This document shows, piece by piece, positions 52,573 to 62,349 of a stretch of DNA of 64,000 nt; position 1 is the first letter of the stretch; each line of letters opens with the position of its first letter. The notes beneath the pieces were generated by a model, which did not search any database, was not told the origin of the DNA, and saw nothing but the letters and a program-made list of their open reading frames with translations. Where the stretch lies: the NCBI GenBank assembly GCA_964650965.1, contig CAZYYO010000003.1:8398-72397 (forward strand), in the 5' to 3' direction. The position numbers and the translations under genes were made by a program. This stretch comes from CAZYYO01 sp964650965 (GTDB lineage: Bacteria > Bacillota > Clostridia > Lachnospirales > Lachnospiraceae).

Positions 52573-54067
52573 ATGAATGCAGCAATGATTGCACTGGGAT
52601 TAATCAGTATCATGCTTTTATTGGGAATGATATTTCGTGCCAAAATCCCATTTTTAAGAAACATGTTGGTGCCAGTTAGTGTGATTGCCGGAGTCCTTGG
52701 TTTCATCTTCATGAATACGGTACCATCCATGTTCAGTACAACACTTGGCGGGGCAGATTCTAATATGTTTAATGAGATTGTAAATGTATTATTTACCATA
52801 TCATTTATATCGATTGGACTGGTGGAAACAAAGAAAAAGAACAACCCCAAGCCTGCCGGTGATGGCAAGAAAAAAGCAGGAGGCTCTAGTGTTATGCAGG
52901 GAGCTCTTGCAATGGGAATGGTGTGGTGTGCTCTGTATACCCTGACGCCAGTGATTGGATATTTTGTAATTGAAGTGGTGGGTAAGGCATTTGGTATGAG
53001 CGGTGAATATGGAATGCTGATTCCTTTTGCCTTCTGCCAGGGACCAGGACAGGCAGCAACCTATGGCTTGATTTTTGAAGAAACCTATGGATTTCCAAAT
53101 GCTTCTCAAGTGGCAATTTCTTTTGCTGTGATAGGCTTCTTATCCGCCTTTTTGGTAGGTACCCATTGCCAAACTGGGAATGAAGAAGAAAATTGCCAAG
53201 TACTCCGGCAAGTTAAATGAGTCTGTAGAAAAAGGTTACTTCCAGCCAGAGGAACAAAGAGAACCTATGGGTAAGGTTACTACCCATACAGGAAGTATTG
53301 AGACGCTGGCATTTCATTTCGCAGTAATTGGTATCTGCTATATTGTAGCCATCGGTATATCCAAAGCCATTGCATTTATTCCGGTATTTGGACCAACCTT
53401 TTCTAATATGATGTTTTTCTGTGGTATGTTAGCAGCCTATTTGGTTAAATTTATAATGAAGAAATTAAATTGTTATTTCCTTATTAATGGTTCTCTTCAG
53501 GGAAAAATCACAGGCTGGACTTCAGATTTTCTAGTGGTAGCTGCATTTATGGCAGTGAAACTAGAGGTAGTAGGAGACTGGATGATTCCGATTATTATTG
53601 AATCTGTTGTGATTACGGTGATTACCGTTGTGGCATGTGTTTATTTCGGCACAAGAATTGGCGGAGAAAATGATTTCGAACGAACCCTGGGGCTGTATGG
53701 AACAGCAACGGGTACAACGCCAAGTGGTCTGGCACTGGTTCGTATGGTGGACCCAAGACTGCAGACCTCTACAGCAGTAGAGCTGGGAATGATGAATATT
53801 ACCATGTTTTTATCAGCGCCAGGTATGATATTCCTTACCATTGGAATGACAGGAGTCATCAGTATGAAACTGATGCTGATTCTTATGGCAATTACAGGAA
53901 TTATATTTATTATCGCGTTAAAGCCGCTGAAGGTATGGAACAAACCAACCTATTCTCTGGCTAAAGGAAGACTAGATATCGCAGAAGGTGCAGAAGCAGA
54001 AACTGGATTTATCCAGGGTACCTTAAGAGAACAAATTGAAATGATAGAAGTGGACGTTTGGAAATAG
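52573..54067 (+). pseudogene. GltS-like symporter gene with one frameshift
   Basis: Two frames together make one protein of about 498 residues. The first (52573-53220) has five or so membrane helices and PFAFCQGPGQAATYG; the second, continuing through 54067, has six or so and GLYGTATGTTPSGLALVRM. These are the twin glycine-rich motifs of sodium/glutamate symporters. Near 53163-53168 the reading jumps by +1: dropping one C after GGTACC gives VGT-IAKLGMKKK without a break. One extra base, or two missing, explains it. It may be a sequencing error, a real lesion or, less likely, programmed shifting. An amino acid or sulfonate substrate is possible. Confidence 0.72.
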
Positions 54068-54104
54068 TAGAGCAGAATTGTGCAGGATACAAGGAGGAAA
54101 CAAG

Positions 54105-54431
54105 ATGAAAATGATTATGGCGGTTGTAAGACCGGAAAAAGTATACGAAGTAACAACAGCATTATCAGATGCAGGGTTTAATGCATCAACCAAGTGGCAG
54201 GTTGGTGGACGCGGACGTCAGAAGGGCATCCAGGTTGGAGATGTATGCTATGAGGAAATTACAAAAAATGCCATCTTTGTTGTGGTAGATGATGATGCGA
54301 AGGATGAAGTGGTAGATATCATTATGCAAAGTGCAATTACAGGAGACAGTGGAAATTCTGGAGACGGTAAAGTGTTCGTGCTTCCAGTGGAAGAAAGCTA
54401 TACCATTTCTACGTCCTCAAAGGACAACTAA
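54105..54431 (+). CDS. PII-like nitrogen regulatory protein
   Basis: The ATG at 54105 follows AAGGAGG by 7 bases. The 108-residue protein has the GlnB fold: MKMIMAVVRPEKVYEVTTAL, GRGRQKGIQVGD at the start of the T-loop, and TGDSGNSGDGKVFVLPVEE at the C-terminus. The T-loop is short and lacks the usual uridylylated tyrosine region. PII proteins sense ATP, ADP and 2-oxoglutarate and bind transporters or enzymes. No ammonium transporter is next to it; it lies between the symporter and an amidohydrolase, so it may control one of these. Confidence 0.82.
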   Translation: MKMIMAVVRPEKVYEVTTALSDAGFNASTKWQVGGRGRQKGIQVGDVCYEEITKNAIFVVVDDDAKDEVVDIIMQSAITGDSGNSGDGKVFVLPVEESYTISTSSKDN

Positions 54432-54461
54432 CAAAATCTAAGAACAGGCAGGAGCGAGAAA

Positions 54462-56099
54462 ATGAAACAGATTTATTATAACGGAACAATTATTCCCATG
54501 ACCGGAGAGAACCAGACAGCAGAGGCATTGTATGTGGAAAATGGCTTTATTCGCGGGATTGGCACATTGTCAGAGATGACTAGAATGGCTCCTAAATGCA
54601 AAATGATAGATCTGCAGGGGCATACACTTCTGCCTGGATTTATTGATGGACATTCTCATATGATATCTACAGCGTATGAGCTGATGTTTGGAAATGCCAA
54701 TCCATCCCCCAAGGGAAAATGTGACTCCATTCCTCAAATGGTTACAGAGTTGAAACAGCAGCTTCAGGAGGCACAGCCCAACTTAAAGAAAAATCAGCCC
54801 TATATTGCTATGGGGTATGATGAATCTGCATTTCCAGACAAGCAGCCACCATCGAAAAGGGACCTGGATTTAATCTCTCGGGAAATTCCAATCCTTCTGA
54901 TTCATGCTTCTGGTCATAATGCAGTTCTTAATTCCAAAGCCATGGAGATGGCGGGAATTACAGATGACTATGAAATACCAGCAGGTGGCGGAATGCCGAA
55001 GTTTTCAGGAACTAATGAGTACACAGGACTCCTTCAGGAAAACGCCTTTATTCAAATGCAGGCTGATATGAAGATGCCGGGGTTAGGTCAGGTGTTAGAA
55101 GCAATTGGTCGATGCAGTGAATTATATGCATCTTACGGAATTACTACCGCCCAGGATGCCAAGGTGATGAAGCAGCAGGTTCCATTGGTGAATATTGCTT
55201 CCAGACTTGGCAAGTTAAAGCAGGATGTGGCATGTTATGTTGATCCGGAGGTGGCCCAGGATGTGCTGCCAGTACAGGAACCATGGAAGAATTCATATAA
55301 GAGACATGTTCGTATGGCAGGCTATAAGCTGTTTTTAGATGGCTCTCCTCAGGCGAAGACGGCCTGGCTTACCCAGCCATATGTTATTCCACCAGCTGGT
55401 AAGGAGGAAGATTATTGTGGCTTTGGTACCATGACGGAGGAAGAGCTGACAGAACATCTGAAGCGCTGCTTCGATAATCACTGGCAGGTAAATGTGCATA
55501 CCAACGGAGATGCAGCGATTGATCAGCTGATAAAATGTTATCGTAAGGTACAGCAGCAGTATCCAAGGGAAGCCAGCCTGCGTCCTGCCTTTATTCATTG
55601 TCAAACCGTCAGGGAGGATCAGCTGGATGATATTAGAGACCTGGGCATGCTCATCAGCTTCTTTGAGGATCATGTGTATTACTGGGGGGATTATCATTAC
55701 GCTTCTGTTCTTGGACCGGAACGGGCAGAACATATTTCTCCAATAAAATCAGCCAGAGACAGAGGAATTAACTGCACCCTGCATCAGGATTCTCCCGTTG
55801 TGAATCCCAATGTTATTTTTGCAGTTCATAATGCAGTGAATCGTGTGACAAAAGAAGGAAGAGTTCTTGGAGCAGACCAGAGAGTATCTGTGTATGAGGC
55901 ACTTCGCTGTGTCACATACGCTGGTGCATATCAGCTGTATGAAGAGGAGCAGAAAGGAACCTTAGAACCAGGAAAGGTATCTGATTTGGTAATTATAGAC
56001 CAAAATCCATTAACAACAGAACCGGATAAGCTAAAGGATATCCAGGTGCTTACCACCATTAAGAGTGGAAAGGTAATTTATTCTAAGAAGGACTGTTAG
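54462..56099 (+). CDS. YtcJ-type metal-dependent amidohydrolase (first copy)
   Basis: The 545-residue protein belongs to amidohydrolase family 3 (YtcJ/NfdA). Motifs are LLPGFIDGHSHM for the metal histidines, GYDESAF, VNVHTNGDAAIDQ, FIHCQTVREDQLDD and HQDSPVVNPN. Members hydrolyse N-substituted amides such as formamides. It is cytoplasmic, with no signal peptide. A paralogue of similar length lies at 58.8 kb; the two are clearly related (HxDSPV, ALxxVTxxAAYQ). The substrate is unknown, but an N-acyl or N-carbamoyl amine feeding the aminotransferase would fit. Confidence 0.85.
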   Translation: MKQIYYNGTIIPMTGENQTAEALYVENGFIRGIGTLSEMTRMAPKCKMIDLQGHTLLPGFIDGHSHMISTAYELMFGNANPSPKGKCDSIPQMVTELKQQLQEAQPNLKKNQPYIAMGYDESAFPDKQPPSKRDLDLISREIPILLIHASGHNAVLNSKAMEMAGITDDYEIPAGGGMPKFSGTNEYTGLLQENAFIQMQADMKMPGLGQVLEAIGRCSELYASYGITTAQDAKVMKQQVPLVNIASRLGKLKQDVACYVDPEVAQDVLPVQEPWKNSYKRHVRMAGYKLFLDGSPQAKTAWLTQPYVIPPAGKEEDYCGFGTMTEEELTEHLKRCFDNHWQVNVHTNGDAAIDQLIKCYRKVQQQYPREASLRPAFIHCQTVREDQLDDIRDLGMLISFFEDHVYYWGDYHYASVLGPERAEHISPIKSARDRGINCTLHQDSPVVNPNVIFAVHNAVNRVTKEGRVLGADQRVSVYEALRCVTYAGAYQLYEEEQKGTLEPGKVSDLVIIDQNPLTTEPDKLKDIQVLTTIKSGKVIYSKKDC

Positions 56100-56113
56100 A
56101 AAGAAGGGTGACA

Positions 56114-57325
56114 GTGGCTGTAAAAATACAAGAGCTGATGCGAAAAGTAAATCATATGAATATTCAAGTGATTGCAGGTAAAAATGGATTGGGCAGGGCG
56201 GTTACCTGGGTGCATATGGTGGAGAATTTGGAAATATCTGATTTCCTTCGTGGAGAGGAATTGGTATTTACAACAGGTGTTGGCTTAAACGATACGGTTA
56301 CGCTACTGCAACTAATAGAGCGAATCTATCAACATGGCGCCAGTGGAATTGTGATAAACCAGGGTCCCTACATTCGTGAGATTACCCAGGACATTCTTGA
56401 TTTTGCAAATCAGCATGATTTCCCGGTGTTTCGTGTTCCCTGGGAAATCCATATGGCTGAGATTATGCGAATTTTCAGTTTTGCTATTGCACAGTCAGAG
56501 CAGAATAGTATGGAATTGGTACAGGCTTTTCGCAATGCAATCTATACTCCGGGGCAAGAGGCGGACTACGTACCGGCATTAATGAATAAGGGATATTCCT
56601 CCCAGTGGAATTATATTGTTGCGGTTATTGAGGTATGTCAGAAGGTAGACACAGATTCCGAGGGAAACCTATATGCTTCGGTAAAAAAGGAGCGTATGCT
56701 TATGCTTCATAAGAAGATAGAAGCCATGGTACATGCATATAGCAATACGGGTGTACTCATACTAAATAATAATTATCTGATTCTTATTTTTGCCAACCAG
56801 TCAGAGCAGGATGTGGCGTCATTTGTAGCTGATATTCAAGGACAAACCAAAGCTTATCTTGCACAAAACGAAGTGTTTTTTACAGGAATAGGAAGATCTA
56901 CCAAAAGTATTCGATGTGTTGCGAAAAGCTTTGATATGGCATCGAAAATCATTAAAATGCTCCATATTGAAAACAGAGAAATGGAAATCTGCGCTAACAA
57001 AAACATGGGCGTATATCGATTGTTATTTGCCATCGAGGATAAAGAAACCATTTTAAATTATCTGGAAAATACAATTGACCCAATTCGGGAATACGATCGA
57101 TTAAATAAAGAAAATCTGATGGAAGTACTAACCCAGTATTTAGCCTATAACAGCAGTATGAAAGAAACTGCAGAGGCCTTGTTTGTACATAGGAATACCG
57201 TCAACTATAAACTCCGTAAAATTGAGGGCATACTGGACATGGATTTAAGTCAGGAATCTGTCAGACTACAGCTGAGTATTGGGCTAACTTTAGATAAAAT
57301 TCGGCGGATGTACCACCTGAACTAA
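56114..57325 (+). CDS. PucR-family transcriptional regulator (second copy)
   Basis: I prefer the GTG at 56114, with AGAAGG 6 bases upstream; it aligns with the MA start of the first copy. The 403-residue protein has the same layout: PucR domain (VIAGKNGLGRAVTWVHMVEN, EELVFTTGVG, FPVFRVPWEIHMAE), middle domain, and HTH_30 (KETAEALFVHRNTVNYKLRKIEGI). Two copies in one 15-kb region suggest distinct ligands or operons. It starts shortly after the first YtcJ-type gene and precedes the M20 hydrolase. Confidence 0.87.
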   Translation: MAVKIQELMRKVNHMNIQVIAGKNGLGRAVTWVHMVENLEISDFLRGEELVFTTGVGLNDTVTLLQLIERIYQHGASGIVINQGPYIREITQDILDFANQHDFPVFRVPWEIHMAEIMRIFSFAIAQSEQNSMELVQAFRNAIYTPGQEADYVPALMNKGYSSQWNYIVAVIEVCQKVDTDSEGNLYASVKKERMLMLHKKIEAMVHAYSNTGVLILNNNYLILIFANQSEQDVASFVADIQGQTKAYLAQNEVFFTGIGRSTKSIRCVAKSFDMASKIIKMLHIENREMEICANKNMGVYRLLFAIEDKETILNYLENTIDPIREYDRLNKENLMEVLTQYLAYNSSMKETAEALFVHRNTVNYKLRKIEGILDMDLSQESVRLQLSIGLTLDKIRRMYHLN

Positions 57326-57361
57326 GCCCAAAGAAGCCGCGTCAGAAAGTGAGAAGATGAT

Positions 57362-58671
57362 ATGTATCAGTGTAATCAAAAAAGTATACAAGAAAAAATA
57401 GATTCTTTTTCTAAAATAGGAAGAGATGAGTCAGGGGGAATCACACGATATTCCCTATCTCCTGAAGCAATCCAGGCAAGAGAGGAATTTGTCAACAGGA
57501 TGGAGGCAATTGGTGCTTGTATAGAAATTGATGATTTGGCAAATGTGTATGCTACCATTCCCGGAAGTCAGGAACATGAAAAAAGAATTGTTATGGGTTC
57601 TCATTGCGATTCTGTAAAAAATGGAGGTAATTATGATGGGATTTTGGGAGTGATCTCAGCCATAGAAGTTCTTGAAACAGTTGTAAATCAACAAATTCCC
57701 CACAGACACCCTCTGACAGCGATGATATGGACAAATGAAGAAGGGTCTTTATACCCGCCGGCACTTATGTGTTCAGGAATTGTTTGTCATGACTATTTGC
57801 CAAAATATATTCAAAATGGCTTTCAATATAAGGAAATGATGGCTTCTAAAAGTATTGTAGATCATGCAAGTACCTTTGGTGAGGCATTAGAAAATCAGGA
57901 TGGAAAGGTGATGTAAGTCATCGTATCAGCCCACAAAATGCACTGTGCATGATAGAAACCCACATTGAACAAGGCCCAATTCTTGAGGATGCCCACAAGG
58001 ATATCGGTGTTGTTGATTGTGTGTTAGGAATGATTCACTATAGACTGAAATTCTATGGAGCCACCACACATGCAGGTACATTTCCAATGAAAAAGAGAAA
58101 GGATGCGTTCCTGGCTGCCAGTAGAGCCTTGTGCTACCTGCATGATGAGATTGATGCGCTCCAGGTGGATGACCTGGTATATACCACAGGTGAAATGGTG
58201 GCATATCCCTGTATTCATTCCTGTGTACCGGATTATTTTGACTTTTCATTTGATGCCAGGAACTATGACAAGGATGTAATCAATAGAGTTTTGGCAATTA
58301 TTAAGCATTGCGAAGAGGTGGAGTGGGAAGGCTGCCGATGCAGAGTGGAAAAGGGGTGGAATCGAGATACCGTATTTTTTCATTCCAAATTGGTGAAAAA
58401 TATTGAAAGTGCAGCAAAAGAAAATAAAATCAGTTATCAGTTCATCCATTCGGGCGCTGGACATGATGCACAGTTTTGCGCCTATATGATTCTAACGGCC
58501 ATGATTTTTGTACAGTCGCGGGCAGGTGTTTCTCATTGTGAAGAAGAATATTCTAAAGTGGAACATTGTGCAGAGGGAGCAACTGTTATGCTAAATGCTG
58601 TAATAAAGACGGATGTAATGGACGATTTGCACGAAAAAAACACAAATGATTGTGCAACTTTACAAAAATAA
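57362..58671 (+). pseudogene. M20-type amidohydrolase (allantoate/N-carbamoyl amino acid hydrolase-like) with one frameshift
   Basis: Two frames give one enzyme of about 436 residues. The first (57362-57916) has VMGSHCDSVKNGGNYDGILG, and IWTNEEGS, the metal-binding half of the M20 hydantoinase/carbamoylase family. The second has THIEQGPILE, ATTHAGTFPM and SGAGHDAQF. Reading TCA GGA TGG AAA in the downstream frame from about 57894 continues as SGWKGDVSHRISPQ and joins smoothly, so one base is missing in the run GAAAATCAGG. Members hydrolyse ureido groups such as allantoate, ureidoglycolate or beta-ureidopropionate. Whether the break is real cannot be told here. Confidence 0.75.
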
Positions 58672-58766
58672 TTGTAATATAGGTAATTGATAATCAAAAA
58701 TTCTTAATCTATACTATGCATTATATAAATGACAAGGGCGTCAGGTCGAAAGATCTGGCGCCTTTT
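58641..58766 (+). promoter_or_regulatory. Operator half-sites, promoter and leader hairpin before the second YtcJ gene
   Basis: CACAA-ATGA-TTGTG at 58641-58654 and TTACAA-N6-TTGTAA at 58660-58677 lie at the end of the M20 gene. TTGATA (58687-58692) and TATACT (58710-58715) are 17 bases apart. A hairpin at 58734-58766 has the base AAGGGCG/CGCCTTT, a GAAA loop and a T tail. The ATG is 24 bases after it. The stem resembles that before the aminotransferase, sharing GGCGTCAG/CTGGCGCCTTTT. Confidence 0.7.
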
Positions 58767-58790
58767 GTAGTTTAAGAAAAGGGTGAGACT

Positions 58791-60401
58791 ATGATAGATA
58801 CAATTTTAAATAATTTCAATATGATAACAATGGAAGAGACACAGGAAGTGCCAACAGCAATGGCAATTGAAAATGGAAGAATTGCCAAGGTTGGATTGGA
58901 TGAAGAAATTCTGGAGTTAAAGGAAAGCAATACCACGGTAATTGATGGCAAGGGTCAAACAATTCTTCCGGGATTATTTGATGCACATGGACATTTTGTT
59001 ATCAGCAGTATAGCCAACACTTATTGGGCAGACATGAGTTGTGCTCCCATTGGAAGGATTACAGATATGTCGTCTTTACTACAGGAATTGAAAAGAGCAT
59101 TAGAAAAGAAAACAGATGATACACCTCTGGTGGGATTTGGTTTTGATGATACCTTGATGAAAGAATATCGTATGCCGAATGCAAAGGATTTAGATCGGGT
59201 GAGCAGCGATGTCCCCATCATTCTCATTCATATTTCCCTTCATATGTTAAGTGCTAATACACCCGCAATGAAACTAGTTGGCATTACAGACGACAGCTTT
59301 CGACCGGAAGGGGGCACGGTCTATTATGAAAATGGAAAACCAACGGGCATATTTGAAGAAGCTAGTGCAATGGCACCCTTTCAAAAATATATTTATCCGG
59401 AAGAGATATACAAAAATGGTACAGACTTTATAGAAGAGACTGGGCAGGCTTATCTGTCTAAGGGAATTACTACAACGGTAGAAGGCATGGCATCTCCGGT
59501 TATGGAAAAGGTTTTGAAGCAAGCTGAAATAAATGGCAGGTTTCACAATCGAATCATTGTCAATCCGGTTTATACAGATACGGTATTTGAAATCAAAAGA
59601 CAAGAAGCAGATGAGCATTATATTAATGGACCAATAAAGCTATTTATGGATGGAAGTATTCAGGCCTATACGGCATATTTGTCCAAGCCATTTTACAAGA
59701 ATCATCCTACAAGGAAAAAGCCTGAGGGATACACAGGATTTCCTTCCATGTCCGTACAGAAGCTAACAGATATTTTATGTAAGATACAGGAAGCAGGCGG
59801 CGAATTCGCCATTCATTGTAATGGGGATGCAGCAATTGATGATGTATTAGAAGCATATAAAAACACAAATCTGAGTTCTTGGAAGGATGCAAGAAATCTT
59901 ATTATCCATTGTCAAACAGAGCGGGAAGACCAATTAGATTCCATGAAAAAAATGAAGCTTCTGCCCTCTTTCTTTCCGGCACACATTTATGTGTGGGGAG
60001 ACCGTCACTATGACACCTTCTTAGGACCAGAACGAGCCAATCGCTTAGAGCCCATGAGGGAAGCAGTGGATAGGGATATGATCTTCTCCATGCATAATGA
60101 TTCTCCGGTTACCAAGGCAGATCCATTGAAGCTGGTGTGGAATGCAGTTGCAAGAGAAACGGCAACAGGAAGGGTTTTAGGAGAAAACCAGAAAATTACT
60201 GTATACGAAGCGTTAAAAGCAGTTACGATATATGCCGCTTACCAATATCATATGGATCAATTTACCGGCAGTATAAAGCAGGGAAAGGTGGCAGATTTTG
60301 TTGTATTAGAGAAAAACCCATTACTTTGCAACACAGAGGAATTAAAAAATCTGCAAATTCGCCAGACCTGGATTGATGGACAAAAAGTATACCAGGGATA
60401 A
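58791..60401 (+). CDS. YtcJ-type metal-dependent amidohydrolase (second copy)
   Basis: The 536-residue protein has LPGLFDAHGHFV, GFDDTLMKEYRMPN, AIHCNGDAAIDDV, IIHCQTEREDQLDSM and MHNDSPVTKADP, the amidohydrolase-3 pattern. It is cytoplasmic. It is a paralogue of the 54.5-kb gene and probably acts on a related amide. The permease gene of the ABC importer begins 20 bases after its stop, so hydrolysis and uptake are on one transcript. Confidence 0.86.
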   Translation: MIDTILNNFNMITMEETQEVPTAMAIENGRIAKVGLDEEILELKESNTTVIDGKGQTILPGLFDAHGHFVISSIANTYWADMSCAPIGRITDMSSLLQELKRALEKKTDDTPLVGFGFDDTLMKEYRMPNAKDLDRVSSDVPIILIHISLHMLSANTPAMKLVGITDDSFRPEGGTVYYENGKPTGIFEEASAMAPFQKYIYPEEIYKNGTDFIEETGQAYLSKGITTTVEGMASPVMEKVLKQAEINGRFHNRIIVNPVYTDTVFEIKRQEADEHYINGPIKLFMDGSIQAYTAYLSKPFYKNHPTRKKPEGYTGFPSMSVQKLTDILCKIQEAGGEFAIHCNGDAAIDDVLEAYKNTNLSSWKDARNLIIHCQTEREDQLDSMKKMKLLPSFFPAHIYVWGDRHYDTFLGPERANRLEPMREAVDRDMIFSMHNDSPVTKADPLKLVWNAVARETATGRVLGENQKITVYEALKAVTIYAAYQYHMDQFTGSIKQGKVADFVVLEKNPLLCNTEELKNLQIRQTWIDGQKVYQG

Positions 60402-60421
60402 ATGAGAAAGGAGATTAAGCC

Positions 60422-61197
60422 ATGAAGAAGAAATTTTCAATAGAAAAACTCATTAGTATTCTAACCGTTCTGGCAGTACTTGCAATTTGGTATTGCGCAA
60501 CAGAATTTGGATGGATTTCACAGGTTATGCTTCCATCCCCCAAGACGGTATTTCAAACCTTTTGCAATATGTGTCAAAACGGGTACAAGGGAACCACCAT
60601 TGTGGGCCATATGTTAGTCAGCATGAAACGATTGTTTCTTGCATTGTTCTTTGCAGTGTGACGGCAGTTCCGCTGGGATTCGCCAGTGGTTACAGCAGTA
60701 AATTTAAGGCATGTGTAGAGACAATCTTGTCCTTCTACCGTCCCCTGCCGCCTCTGGCATATTACAGCCTGCTGGTTTTATGGATGGGTATCTACGATTC
60801 TTCCAAAATCATGCTGTTGTTTCTGGCAGGCTTTTCACCAATTTATATCGCCTGTATGTCAGCAGTAGGAAGAGTTAAGGAAGATTTTATTAATGGCTCC
60901 TATACGCTAGGTGCCAACCAGCTGCAGACTTTTGTATATGTTATTTTACCATCATCCCTGCCAGATATTTTCCTGGGTATTCGAAATGCAATTAACGGTA
61001 CCTACCGAACCTTGGTTGCAGCAGAAATGGTTGCAGCTACCAGTGGATTAGGCTGGATGGTTATGGATGCAGGTAATTATTTAAGAAGTGATGTGATATT
61101 CGTTGGTATCATTATTATGGGTATCACAGGATTGATACTGGAATATGGAATCATATTTATTGAAAAGAAAGCGGTTCCGTGGGCTGGAAAAGAATAA
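60422..61197 (+). pseudogene. TauC/SsuC-like ABC permease gene with one frameshift
   Basis: Two frames together give a permease of about 258 residues. The first (60422-60661) has one helix and MLPSPKTVFQTFCNM; the second starts from about 60660 with VTAVPLGFASGYS and holds YRPLPPLAYYSLLVLWMGI, YTLGANQLQTFVYVILPSSLPDIF (the EAA loop) and TSGLGWMVMDAG. Adding one base within GCAGTGTGACG gives AVVTAVPLG without a break, so one base appears missing. This is the membrane subunit of a nitrate/sulfonate/taurine-type importer. If the lesion is real, import by this system is lost. Confidence 0.75.
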
Positions 61198-61245
61198 TCC
61201 CTCATAAGAGGATTATCATAGATTAACAACAAGGAGGATACAACA

Positions 61246-62319
61246 ATGAAGAAGAAAATTTTAGGATTATTGCTTACAGCAGCAATGGTAATGTCATTGC
61301 TTATGACAGGATGCGGAGCATCAAATGGTGCAGATACGTCAGCAGAGGATAGTGCATCATCAGAAAGTGATGCAATGCCAGAGAAGATTCGCCTAGGATA
61401 TTTCCAGGTGCCAAATGATGAAATGACTGCTATCACAGAAAGCCTATATGACACCATACCCTGTGAAGTGGAGTTAGTAGAGTTTAACTCTGGAAAAGAT
61501 GTAAACAATGCACTTGCATCAGGCAGTGTGGATTTAGGTTATATGGGAACTGTTCCGGCTGCATCAGGCTTAGCCAGTGGACTGGATTATGAAATCTGTT
61601 GGATACATGCAATCTTAGGTGAGATAGAGTCGCTGGTTGTAAAAGATGGCGCAGGGGTATCTCAGGTAGCAGATTTAAAAGGCAAAAGCATTGGAGTAGT
61701 TATTGGGTCAACTTCTCACTATAGCCTGCTAAAAGCATTGGAAGATGCTGGATTATCAGAAAGCGATGTAACCATTATCAACGGTGATACCTCAGAGATT
61801 AATGCCATGTGGACACGTGGAGATATTGATGCAGCTTATATCTGGGACCCAACCCTGACAGCATTAAAAGAAGCTGGTGGAACCGTTATCTTCACAGGAG
61901 AGGATGGAGCAGCTATTGGTGCAACAACAGGAACAGTAGAAGTAGTAAATAAAGATTTTGGAGCAAAATATCCACAGGCAGTAGCTTATTATCTTCTTGC
62001 ACTGCAGAATGCCCATGATTATTACAGCGAGAATCACGACAAGGTTATTACAGACATTGCAAGTAGATTAGAGATTTCAGAAGAACTGGCAACATCACAG
62101 ATGGATGGCAGCTTATGGTTATCCATGGATGAGCAGATGTCTAGTGATTATCTTGGTACCTCAGACAGCATAGGGGCCTTTGCGGATATTATTAAGGACA
62201 CACAGGATTTCCTGGAAGCACAATCTAGTATCAGTGCAGCACAGTCATTGGATGATATCAAGTCAAGTATTAATCCATCCTATTTGGAGTTGGCGAAGGA
62301 ATTGTCAGAATCTGAGTAA
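61246..62319 (+). CDS. TauA-like substrate-binding lipoprotein
   Basis: The 357-residue protein has a lipobox (LLMTGC, cysteine 23) and a linker rich in Ser, Ala and Asp. The mature part is close to E. coli TauA by eye: FNSGKDVNNALASGSVDLGYMG, ESLVVKDGAG, GKSIGVVIGSTSHYSLLKAL and MWTRGDIDAAYIWDPT, against FDSG---ALASGDVQIG, TTHYSLLAAL and WQRGDIDGAYVWAP in TauA. This is the strongest sequence clue to taurine or a near analogue as substrate. It follows the permease gene and precedes the ATPase gene. Confidence 0.85.
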   Translation: MKKKILGLLLTAAMVMSLLMTGCGASNGADTSAEDSASSESDAMPEKIRLGYFQVPNDEMTAITESLYDTIPCEVELVEFNSGKDVNNALASGSVDLGYMGTVPAASGLASGLDYEICWIHAILGEIESLVVKDGAGVSQVADLKGKSIGVVIGSTSHYSLLKALEDAGLSESDVTIINGDTSEINAMWTRGDIDAAYIWDPTLTALKEAGGTVIFTGEDGAAIGATTGTVEVVNKDFGAKYPQAVAYYLLALQNAHDYYSENHDKVITDIASRLEISEELATSQMDGSLWLSMDEQMSSDYLGTSDSIGAFADIIKDTQDFLEAQSSISAAQSLDDIKSSINPSYLELAKELSESE

Positions 62320-62349
62320 TAAAAGTAGCCCATACAAGGAGGTTTTGGA

